Shown one piece after another: positions 1-5,180 of a stretch of 7,853 nt of DNA (positions within the stretch are counted from its first letter, which is position 1; each line of letters starts with the position of its first letter). This DNA comes from Candidatus Gerdarchaeota archaeon (GTDB taxonomy: Archaea; Asgardarchaeota; Heimdallarchaeia; JABLTI01). The notes under the pieces were generated by a model. That model did not search any database. It was not told where the DNA came from and saw only the letters and a list, made by a program, of their open reading frames with translations. A program made the translations under genes and the position numbers. The DNA is taken from contig JAEOUJ010000026.1 of assembly GCA_016839405.1 (NCBI GenBank), positions 1-7,853 of the forward strand. The letters run 5' to 3'.

Positions 1-1050
1 AGGATAATCTCGCCAGTGGAGTTCTTTTTCAACATTTTTAGCTATTTTATTCATCATATTGATTGCTTCAACAGGATATTTTCCTACAGCTGTTTCTGAA
101 CTTAACATAACAGCATCTGTACCATCATAAATGGCATTAGCCACATCGCTTGCTTCAGCTCTGGTTGGTCGGGGATTATTTATCATTGATTCCAACATTT
201 GAGTGGCAGTTATTACAGGTTTGCCAGCTTGATTGCATTTTTTGATTAATTCTTTTTGCAAAATTGGTAATTTTGTTACAGATGTTTCAATTCCCAAATC
301 TCCTCTCGCTATCATTATTGCATCTGATTCATCTAATATTTTATCAAAATTTTTTACTGCAAATGCATGTTCAATTTTACTCACTATGGGTATATCTAAG
401 TTAGAATCACTTATAATATCTCGTAAACTTTGAACATCAGTATGTGAACGAACAAATGATAAAGCTATGTAATCAGGTTCTAAATTTATAGCAAAATCCA
501 AATCTCCAAGATCTTTTTCAGTTAAACTTGGAACATCTAATTTTACATTTGGAATATTTATGCCCTTTTTACTTGTTATATCTCCTGAAGATAGAATTTT
601 ACAATAAATATCATTATCTTCAACTTTCTTGACCTTTAAACCAATTATTCCATCATTTATGTATATTAGATCATTTTTCTTAACAGATTTAGGAAGTGAT
701 TCTAATGACACACTTACTCTTTTATTATCCCCAATAACATCTTCTGTAGTTAGAACTATTTCTTGACCTTGAAGTAAAGTTTCTTTTTCTTTAATTTCTC
801 CCAATCTTATTTTTGGACCCTGTAAATCAAATAAAATAGTCATTTCCTCAGAGATATTTCGAATTTTTGTGAACATTTCCTTATGCCAAACTTGTGAATT
901 GTGCGAGAAGTTTAATCTAACGACATCCATACCAGCTTCAATCATATTTATTATAGTGCTTTTATCATTACTACTTGGTCCTAATGTACAGATAATTTTT
1001 GTTTTTGCAAAGTCTTTATTACGAGCTTTCTTTTTGTTATTCTTTACCAA
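1..1050 (-). CDS. pyk: Pyruvate kinase, 5' part (C-terminus cut by window edge)
   Basis: Glycolytic enzyme of the cytoplasm that transfers phosphate from phosphoenolpyruvate to ADP, giving pyruvate and ATP. My translation gives 350 residues with the family's motifs in order: [11 protein letters not shown] (17-27), VVRLNFSH (43-50, holding the active-site Arg45, Asn47 and Ser49), [12 protein letters not shown] (73-84), SKIEHAF with Lys225 and Glu227, ARGDLGIE with metal-ligand Asp251, and [13 protein letters not shown] with catalytic Thr283. The TIM barrel and B domain are present. Roughly the last 100 or more residues, the usual C-terminal domain, lie beyond position 1. The start is TTG at 1050: an in-frame TAA lies two codons upstream, no ATG occurs before residue 36, and AGGTG sits 10 bases before it. 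Lys80 replaces the Glu of the usual GPEIR motif, which in this family predicts independence from K+. The family call is secure; the TTG start is likely. Confidence 0.96.
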   Translation of the reverse strand, partial: MVKNNKKKARNKDFAKTKIICTLGPSSNDKSTIINMIEAGMDVVRLNFSHNSQVWHKEMFTKIRNISEEMTILFDLQGPKIRLGEIKEKETLLQGQEIVLTTEDVIGDNKRVSVSLESLPKSVKKNDLIYINDGIIGLKVKKVEDNDIYCKILSSGDITSKKGINIPNVKLDVPSLTEKDLGDLDFAINLEPDYIALSFVRSHTDVQSLRDIISDSNLDIPIVSKIEHAFAVKNFDKILDESDAIMIARGDLGIETSVTKLPILQKELIKKCNQAGKPVITATQMLESMINNPRPTRAEASDVANAIYDGTDAVMLSSETAVGKYPVEAINMMNKIAKNVEKELHWRDYP

Positions 1051-1060
1051 AGATTATTCA

Positions 1061-1065
1061 CACCT
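1061..1065 (-). promoter_or_regulatory. Ribosome binding site supporting the TTG start of pyruvate kinase
   Basis: On the minus strand AGGTG, complementary to the CACCU of the archaeal 16S rRNA 3' end, lies 10 bases upstream of the TTG at 1050. It decides the start because there is no ATG near the N-terminus and a stop codon lies just upstream in frame. The spacing is slightly long. Confidence 0.5.
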
Positions 1066-1151
1066 AGTAATCAAACTACAGTATTAACAATAGTTCTCTT
1101 TAGTTCATCAATAATTTTACTGTTGAAAAAAATTTCTGCTAAACATATAGG

Positions 1152-1176
1152 CTATTTTTCTGTTTTCTAAAAATAG
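1152..1176. repeat. 8-bp inverted repeat between pyruvate kinase and the TPR-like gene
   Basis: CTATTTTT (1152-1159) and AAAAATAG (1169-1176) are perfect complements around a 9-base loop. The repeat lies downstream of the TPR-like gene's stop codon and upstream of pyruvate kinase, both on the minus strand. The first T-run met by minus-strand transcripts (1181-1187) comes before it, so it is not a classic hairpin-then-T terminator. It could be a weak termination or operator element, or chance in A+T-rich DNA. Confidence 0.25.
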
Positions 1177-1206
1177 ATATAAAAAAAGTAAATTGAAGCA
1201 GCCAAT

Positions 1207-1671
1207 TTAAATTGACTCTAATTCAGTAAGAAAATATTCTTTATCTTCTTTTTTCTTTATGTTCTCTGCTGCTTCTCTTGCTTTTTGTAAAAATACATCC
1301 TTCTCTTTTGTTTTTCCCGCGACAGCGTTTGCTCTAGCCATTGCTTCATAAGCAAAAGCTATATCAAAATCACCAATGTTATTTTCTAAACAAATATCTA
1401 AGCATCTTTTTGCATGATATAATGCAGATTCAGGTTGGTTGATCAATGAATATACCCTTGAGATTTGCCATTCGCCTCGTTCGAAATGCATAGGTTCTCC
1501 TATTTCACCCCAATGATATCTTGAAGCATGAGCTAAATGTATCATTTCATCTATTTCTTCTTGTGATTTGTCTTTTTTATCAATTAGAGCCCAAGTTTTA
1601 TTGTAAGCATCGACTGCAAGTTTTTTATGAATATCATTAGTAATTTCTATTTTTTCTTTTTTCTCGGTCAT
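1207..1671 (-). CDS. Small TPR-like helical protein of unknown function
   Basis: A 154-residue soluble protein without signal peptide or membrane segment, apparently all helical. Residues about 65-97 (RGEWQISRVY, then ESALYHAKRCLDIC) and 101-136 (DFDIAFAYEAMARANAVAG, then a charged second helix) have the paired-helix spacing and small/aromatic pattern of tetratricopeptide repeats. This suggests a protein-binding scaffold. I recall similar stand-alone small proteins, with the HASxYHW and RGEW...ALYHAKRCL patterns, from bacteria as well as archaea, but none with a known role. The C-terminus is Lys/Glu-rich. The ATG at 1671 is well supported by GGTG at 1677-1680, five bases upstream. It is divergent from the DUF4129-like gene (110-base gap). 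A T-run just past the stop (minus-strand T7 at 1181-1187) may end its transcript. No function can be assigned. Confidence 0.85.
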   Translation of the reverse strand: MTEKKEKIEITNDIHKKLAVDAYNKTWALIDKKDKSQEEIDEMIHLAHASRYHWGEIGEPMHFERGEWQISRVYSLINQPESALYHAKRCLDICLENNIGDFDIAFAYEAMARANAVAGKTKEKDVFLQKAREAAENIKKKEDKEYFLTELESI

Positions 1672-1748
1672 AAAATCACCAAGGCTATATATAATTATGA
1701 AAACTCGATAGAATATTTATGTTTGACTTGTTATAAAATAATATAATC

Positions 1749-1764
1749 AATATTTAGAAATATT
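1749..1764. repeat. 16-base palindrome in a divergent promoter region
   Basis: AATATTTAGAAATATT is a perfect 7-bp dyad around a 2-base centre. It lies between the divergent TPR-like and DUF4129-like genes, directly before a TATA-like TTATAAAA (1763-1770) and 18 bases before the first ATG of the rightward gene. The position suits a repressor or activator site, but the arms contain only A and T, so chance is a real alternative. Confidence 0.3.
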
Positions 1765-1770
1765 ATAAAA
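1763..1770 (+). promoter_or_regulatory. Candidate TATA box for the DUF4129-like gene
   Basis: TTATAAAA matches archaeal TATA boxes. Transcription would begin about 25 bases on, near 1790-1794, which coincides with the second in-frame ATG (1794). No Shine-Dalgarno sequence is usefully spaced from either ATG, so a leaderless or nearly leaderless transcript is plausible. This is inference from spacing only. Confidence 0.35.
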
Positions 1771-1781
1771 TAAAATAGGGA

Positions 1782-2237
1782 ATGATTAACAAGATGAATT
1801 ATGGTTATTATATAGCAATAGGTTTTATTGCTGTTTTATTTTTAGTTTTTTTGTTAATAATATTCATTCGCTTGCTAAAGAAAAGGAAAAGAATATCAGG
1901 TGAAATTATAGAACAATCTATTGATGATAAACTTCCTATTAATCTAATAGTAAAAAAAGCTAATTTTTTTGCCAAAGACAAAAAATTTTCCCATGCAATT
2001 ATTTATCTCTTTTATATTTTTAGGATCTATTGTGAAGAAAATTACAAAATAAAAAATGCTAGAGTTATTGATCATAATGAGTTAGTTAAAAAATTAGCAG
2101 GATTTAGTGAGATTTCAATTTTTGATTTAGAAAAAATTTTGAAAATATATGAAAAAGCACGATTTACAAAAGAAGAAAACTTTCTTGATGAATTTATAGC
2201 ATTAAAAAGTTTCTTAACAGATTTCATGCTTATTTAA
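1782..2237 (+). CDS. Single-helix membrane protein with DUF4129-like cytoplasmic domain
   Basis: This 151-residue protein has one strong hydrophobic helix (about residues 8-30) followed at once by the basic stretch KKRKR (33-37). By the positive-inside rule the rest should be cytoplasmic. Residues about 53-150 are helical: a KKANFFAKDKKFSHAIIYLFYIFRIY segment, then RVIDHNELVKKL, then LEKILKIYEKARF. This resembles the C-terminal DUF4129 domain, where an 'Al..L...L' helix, a T/DHxEL turn and an arYG-like segment recur. That domain often sits near MoxR ATPase, DUF58 and transglutaminase genes in bacteria and archaea, but none is visible here. The start is uncertain: ATG 1782 has no spaced ribosome site, and ATG 1794 fits a leaderless start from the TATA-like box at 1763-1770. 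Convergent with the DegV gene (38-base gap). The domain match is by eye and tentative. Confidence 0.75.
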   Translation: MINKMNYGYYIAIGFIAVLFLVFLLIIFIRLLKKRKRISGEIIEQSIDDKLPINLIVKKANFFAKDKKFSHAIIYLFYIFRIYCEENYKIKNARVIDHNELVKKLAGFSEISIFDLEKILKIYEKARFTKEENFLDEFIALKSFLTDFMLI

Positions 2238-2249
2238 AAAAGAAAAATG

Positions 2250-2255
2250 TTTTTT
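2250..2255 (+). terminator. T-tract after the DUF4129-like gene
   Basis: A run of six T lies 12 bases past the stop codon, in the 38-base gap between convergent genes. Archaeal RNA polymerase can terminate on short T-runs without a hairpin, and none is obvious here. Confidence 0.35.
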
Positions 2256-2275
2256 ATAGCAAATTGAAAAGAAAA

Positions 2276-3157
2276 TTAAATATCTTTAAACCATTTTTCA
2301 TCATATTTTCCAATCCAAACAAATCCTATTGTATTAGGACCGACATGAACACCAACTGCTGGTCCAACTTCAGCCATTAGAATTTCTTTTGGTGCATTAG
2401 GTAGAGTTTTAAAGTATTCAATAAATTCTTTACATCTTTCAGGATTACCTGAATGAGCAACAAAAATTGTATCATAGGTTTGGTTTCCTGCTACCTTTGC
2501 CATTAATTTCTTGAAAGCTGTATCAATATTCTGCCATAACATAACACGACCTGGGGAAACAATTTCACCTTCTTTAATATAAAAAATAGGTTTTATATTC
2601 AATGCACGGCCCATAAGATGAGTTAATCTACTAATTCGACCACCACGTCGTAAATATTTTAATGTATCAGCATAGCTGATAAGGTTTACATTTGGAACAA
2701 TTTCCTTTTGGATATAATTAACTATTTCTTCTTTGTTTTTACCTATAGCAATTTCACGTGCAGCAATCAATACAACCAAGCCAGTTTCAATTGTCCCACA
2801 AAGTGAATCAATAACAGTTATATTTTCAAATTTTTCTTTAATAACAAGAGCATTTACAGCTTGATTTAATGCACTGAGCTTTGACGATAGTGTAATTACA
2901 ATTAATTCATCATATTTTTTGAAATATTCATCTAATTTATCCTTAATCACTTTTGGTGCTGGAATCCCTGATTTTGCATTTTCACCAGCATTTATTCTAC
3001 GATAAAATTCCTCATTTTGTAAATCATAGAATGGTTGTCGTACTTCATTTTCACCAAAGATCACATTTACTGGTATAATTCCAATATCATATTGTTCAAT
3101 AATTTCTTTCGGCAAATCACATGTTGCATCAGAAATTAAACCAATTCTTTTTGCCAT
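2276..3157 (-). CDS. DegV-family lipid (fatty acid)-binding protein
   Basis: A 293-residue cytoplasmic protein of full DegV length (family usually about 280). Motifs in order: SDATCDLP (9-16), KSGIPAP (62-68, the position of the usual TSxPSP lipid-head-group loop), VITLSSKLSAL (87-97), a VIDS segment (115-118), DTLKYLRRGGRIS (164-176), LNIKPI (186-191), HSGNPERC (235-242) and VGPAVGVHVGPNTIGF (264-279). Known DegV/FakB proteins hold one fatty acid between two alpha/beta domains, and in bacteria pass it to the kinase FakA. No FakA-like gene is in the window, so partner and ligand are unknown. The loop and the LSAL segment (usually LSGT) differ from textbook forms. The ATG at 3157 has GGAG at 3168-3171, ten bases upstream. 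The 127-base gap behind it suggests its own promoter. The family call is secure, the lipid role inferred. Confidence 0.93.
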   Translation of the reverse strand: MAKRIGLISDATCDLPKEIIEQYDIGIIPVNVIFGENEVRQPFYDLQNEEFYRRINAGENAKSGIPAPKVIKDKLDEYFKKYDELIVITLSSKLSALNQAVNALVIKEKFENITVIDSLCGTIETGLVVLIAAREIAIGKNKEEIVNYIQKEIVPNVNLISYADTLKYLRRGGRISRLTHLMGRALNIKPIFYIKEGEIVSPGRVMLWQNIDTAFKKLMAKVAGNQTYDTIFVAHSGNPERCKEFIEYFKTLPNAPKEILMAEVGPAVGVHVGPNTIGFVWIGKYDEKWFKDI

Positions 3158-3188
3158 TTATTATCTACTCCAATTCTATTATTCTATT

Positions 3189-3219
3189 TAGATAAATAAA
3201 TTTCATTTATTATAATCTA
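3189..3219. repeat. Imperfect A+T-rich dyad upstream of the DegV gene
   Basis: TAGAT/ATCTA outer arms and AATAAAT/ATTTATT inner arms surround a TTC centre, with a small internal asymmetry. The dyad lies 32-62 bases upstream of the DegV start, where a promoter would be expected. Nearly all its bases are A or T, so it may have no function. Confidence 0.22.
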
Positions 3220-3272
3220 ATATTTCTTATTATTAATAGAAAGTGATATGAATTGTTGGCAATGTATTAAAC

Positions 3273-3296
3273 AAGAATGAATATTTATTCATTCTT
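3273..3296. repeat. Perfect 11-bp inverted repeat spanning the DUF1295 stop codon
   Basis: AAGAATGAATA (3273-3283) and TATTCATTCTT (3286-3296) are exact complements separated by two bases. The stop codon of the leftward DUF1295 gene (3285-3287) sits at the centre, and its last codons (Lys-Asn-Glu) form one arm. As RNA it could fold into an 8-bp stem with an 8-base loop. Only a weak T-rich stretch follows on the minus strand, so it is a poor intrinsic terminator. It could be an RNA-stability or processing hairpin or a protein site. Eleven matched pairs are hard to explain by chance at this base composition. Confidence 0.6.
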
Positions 3297-4193
3297 ACCT
3301 TTATCAATTTTTTTGGGAAACCATGGGATTATAACACTTGTTTTTTCCATATATTCTTTAAATCCTGGTTTTGTTATCATATGTTTTTCAAGTGGAGGAA
3401 CTCCTGTAACATAACGTATTAGTAATGTATACAAAAGTGGCCCAATAATTGTAAAAAGCATAAGTGGGTTTGTATCTACAAATGTAAGAGTTATAATAAA
3501 AATTCCCCAAGACATTGTCATTTCTCCAAAGAAATTAGGATGTCGTGTAAATTTCCATAATCCAGTTTCTATGATTTTTCCTTTGTTTGCAGGATTTTTT
3601 ATGAATTTTCGTAGTTGTCTATCACCAATGGCTTCAAAATAAAATCCTATTATCCATATAAGTCCTCCAATAATTATTGGAATTGTTTGCACTAGATTCT
3701 CTGGGAAATATAATTGAAAAGAACCTATTGTCCAACGATTTTCTGGTAATGGTGGTATAGAAGATTCAAAAAGGCTATTTGCAAAAATAATTGGTAAAGC
3801 AATTATAGATGCCCAAGCTGCTTGCATCATAAATATTAGGAGAAAAGTTTTCAAATAGTATTTATCTGCCCAACTTTCTCTGAATTTAGCATATCTCCTA
3901 TCTTCAGGTTTACCTATATTTCTTCGAGCAATATGATATGATAATCTAAAACCCCAGATACTTATTAAAAGAAGTATAATTATCTGTGTTAAATAGCCAT
4001 CCCTATATGTAATAATGTGAGCTGAGAATTGCACTATAAAAGTAATATATGTTCCCAGCACAAAAAATAAACTCCAGAAAATATCAATTATACCAACATT
4101 TTTTTTCAAATGTCCAATGAAATAGAGAATTAATGCCAATCCAAAGATACTAGCAAAAGCAGAAAGAAAATTCCAACCATAAATTGCAATCAT
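3285..4193 (-). CDS. DUF1295 / steroid 5-alpha-reductase-like integral membrane protein
   Basis: A 302-residue polytopic membrane protein with about six or seven hydrophobic helices (roughly 8-28, 36-57, 69-87, 117-137, 169-190, 226-262). Family signatures: IDIFW (36-40), WGFRLSYHIARR (80-91) with EDRRY (97-101), FEAIGDRQLRKF (186-197), GLWKFTRHPNFFGE (211-224) and VTGVPPLEK (262-270). The GLWK/RHPNxFGE block is the cofactor-binding signature shared with steroid 5-alpha reductases, which use NADPH to reduce a C=C bond in a lipid. The true substrate here is unknown. Phe replaces the more usual Tyr in RHPNYFGE. I chose ATG 4193 because GGGTG (4200-4204) lies six bases upstream. An in-frame GTG at 4202 would add three residues but overlaps that ribosome site. 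It is divergent from the CoA-synthetase gene. An inverted repeat spans its stop codon. Confidence 0.93.
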   Translation of the reverse strand: MIAIYGWNFLSAFASIFGLALILYFIGHLKKNVGIIDIFWSLFFVLGTYITFIVQFSAHIITYRDGYLTQIIILLLISIWGFRLSYHIARRNIGKPEDRRYAKFRESWADKYYLKTFLLIFMMQAAWASIIALPIIFANSLFESSIPPLPENRWTIGSFQLYFPENLVQTIPIIIGGLIWIIGFYFEAIGDRQLRKFIKNPANKGKIIETGLWKFTRHPNFFGEMTMSWGIFIITLTFVDTNPLMLFTIIGPLLYTLLIRYVTGVPPLEKHMITKPGFKEYMEKTSVIIPWFPKKIDKGKNE

Positions 4194-4199
4194 GTAAAA

Positions 4200-4204
4200 C
4201 ACCC
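4200..4204 (-). promoter_or_regulatory. Ribosome binding site setting the DUF1295 start at 4193
   Basis: Minus-strand GGGTG, six bases before ATG 4193. The alternative GTG start at 4202-4200 is part of this same sequence, which argues against it. The GGTG-plus-six-bases layout matches that of the asparaginyl-tRNA synthetase gene. Confidence 0.6.
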
Positions 4205-4255
4205 ATTTTACTATTATTTCAAGCAGTTAAAAAAATTTCACTTTAAAGTTTAAAC

Positions 4256-4261
4256 TATAAA
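4256..4261 (-). promoter_or_regulatory. Candidate TATA box for the DUF1295 gene
   Basis: Minus-strand TTTATA in the 145-base divergent intergenic region. A start about 25 bases downstream would fall near 4233, leaving a leader of about 40 bases that contains the GGGTG site. In this A+T-rich region other TATA-like strings exist, so the choice rests on spacing alone. Confidence 0.35.
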
Positions 4262-4280
4262 GAGTATATTTTACTTCAAT

Positions 4281-4286
4281 TATAAA
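4281..4286 (+). promoter_or_regulatory. Candidate TATA box for the CoA-synthetase beta-subunit gene
   Basis: TATAAA, preceded by AT, at 58 bases before the ATG. The expected transcription start is about 4307, inside the inverted repeat at 4289-4321. Assignment is by motif and spacing only. Confidence 0.35.
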
Positions 4287-4288
4287 GC

Positions 4289-4321
4289 AACCAAATTTTT
4301 TAAAAATTAAGAGATTTGGTT
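4289..4321. repeat. 8-bp inverted repeat, possible operator of the CoA-synthetase gene
   Basis: AACCAAAT (4289-4296) and ATTTGGTT (4314-4321) are perfect complements around 17 bases. The repeat begins just after a TATA-like box and ends 17 bases before the ATG, so it covers the expected transcription start. This is where archaeal repressors commonly bind. Each arm contains two C or G positions, making it less trivial than a pure A+T dyad. Confidence 0.4.
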
Positions 4322-4338
4322 TAAATCTGTAATCTAGG

Positions 4339-5058
4339 ATGGATCAAAAATTGTCTAAAGTAATCAATGAAATTATTTCAAATGCTCGTGATGAGAAACG
4401 TAATTTCCTTTTAGAACCTGAATCAAAAACTGTTTTTAAGGAATTGGGATTAATTACACCAGAATTTGCTATCGCTAAAAATGAAAAAGAAGCTATTACT
4501 ATCACGAAAAAATTAGGTTATCCTGTGGTGATGAAAATAATATCTCCTCAAATTATTCACAAAACTGATGCAGGAGGTGTTAAATTAAATCTAAAAACAG
4601 AGACAGAAGTAGTGAACGCTTATAATGAGATTATTTCAAATGCTAAAATATATGATAAAGAAGCTGAAATAAGAGGGATTTTAATAGAAAAAATGGTTAC
4701 ACCATCGACTGAAATTATAATTGGTGTTACAAGAGATCCAACTGTTGGACCAGCAATTATGTTTGGATTAGGGGGAATTTTTGTTGAATTATTAAAGGAC
4801 GTTTCTTTTAGAATTGCTCCTCTTGAAAAGAAAGATGCCAAAGAAATGATTCATGAAATAAAGGCGTTACCTATGCTTCAAGGATTTAGAGGTGGACCAA
4901 ATGTTGATTTAAATCTAATAGAAGAAACATTGCTTAAAATTAGCAAATTTGTTATTGATTATATAGACGATATTTTAGAAATTGATTTAAATCCAATTTT
5001 CGCTTATGAAGATAAATTACTCACAGTAGATGCAAGAATTATATTAACTAACAAATAG
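4339..5058 (+). CDS. ADP-forming acetyl/acyl-CoA synthetase, beta subunit (ATP-grasp)
   Basis: Subunit of the archaeal enzyme that converts acetyl-CoA (or another acyl-CoA), ADP and phosphate to the acid, CoA and ATP, conserving energy at the end of sugar or peptide fermentation. The 239-residue length matches stand-alone archaeal beta subunits (about 230). The ATP-grasp fold shows YPVVMKIISPQIIHKTDAGG (61-80), whose His74 aligns with the beta-subunit histidine phosphorylated in the Pyrococcus enzyme. It also shows RDPTVGPAIMFGLGG (132-146), VELLKDVSFRIAPL (149-162) and the acidic DLNPIFAYED (216-225). The alpha (CoA-binding) subunit, which is essential, is not in the window and is not fused here. 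No clear ribosome site precedes ATG 4339, so initiation may be leaderless or short-leader. Acyl specificity cannot be read. A T-rich stretch follows the stop codon. Confidence 0.93.
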   Translation: MDQKLSKVINEIISNARDEKRNFLLEPESKTVFKELGLITPEFAIAKNEKEAITITKKLGYPVVMKIISPQIIHKTDAGGVKLNLKTETEVVNAYNEIISNAKIYDKEAEIRGILIEKMVTPSTEIIIGVTRDPTVGPAIMFGLGGIFVELLKDVSFRIAPLEKKDAKEMIHEIKALPMLQGFRGGPNVDLNLIEETLLKISKFVIDYIDDILEIDLNPIFAYEDKLLTVDARIILTNK

Positions 5059-5068
5059 CAATACTTCA

Positions 5069-5096
5069 TTTTTTTAAGCGTTGATTTTTTAATGCT
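5069..5096 (+). terminator. T-rich terminator after the CoA-synthetase beta-subunit gene
   Basis: A T7 run (5069-5075) and a T6 run (5085-5090) follow the stop codon by 10-30 bases. The second lies in the loop of a weak 6-bp hairpin (AGCGTT/AATGCT, one G-U pair). Archaeal polymerase terminates at such T-runs. The hairpin may be incidental. Confidence 0.45.
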
Positions 5097-5123
5097 AAAG
5101 TAAATGGATTGCATTTGTTGTCT

Positions 5124-5147
5124 TGGTTCTTTAAATTTACAGAACCA
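5124..5147. repeat. 7-bp inverted repeat around a TATA-like core upstream of the methyltransferase
   Basis: TGGTTCT (5124-5130) and AGAACCA (5141-5147) are perfect complements separated by TTAAATTTAC, which holds a TATA-like TTTAAATTT (with the T at 5130). Transcription would start near 5160, and the methyltransferase TTG is at 5181. The arms carry three G/C pairs each, unlike most dyads here. The element could be a regulator site over the promoter or a small hairpin. Confidence 0.4.
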
Positions 5148-5180
5148 TTAAATTAGTAATTAAAGGACAGTAAAATAAAT

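Noticed and set aside
233..433. 66-codon + strand open frame
   Set aside because: It is antisense to well-conserved pyruvate kinase sequence, including the ARGD metal-binding region, and its own translation matches nothing recognisable.
869..1087. 72-codon + strand open frame with a hydrophobic stretch
   Set aside because: It is antisense to the pyruvate kinase N-terminus (TLGPSS and RLNFSH motifs); the hydrophobic run is a by-product of the opposite strand's codons.
3158..3284. Possible small RNA or tRNA in the DegV/DUF1295 gap
   Set aside because: The stretch is almost entirely A+T, with no cloverleaf, T-loop or A/B-box-like sequence. Only the stop-codon palindrome stands out.
4620..4841. 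73-codon - strand open frame
   Set aside because: It lies opposite the ATP-grasp core of the CoA-synthetase beta subunit and has no family features of its own.
5104..5151. 15-codon open frame with three Cys (begins MDCICC) before the methyltransferase
   Set aside because: Too short to support, with no ribosome site, and it runs through the TGGTTCT/AGAACCA dyad, which better explains the sequence.
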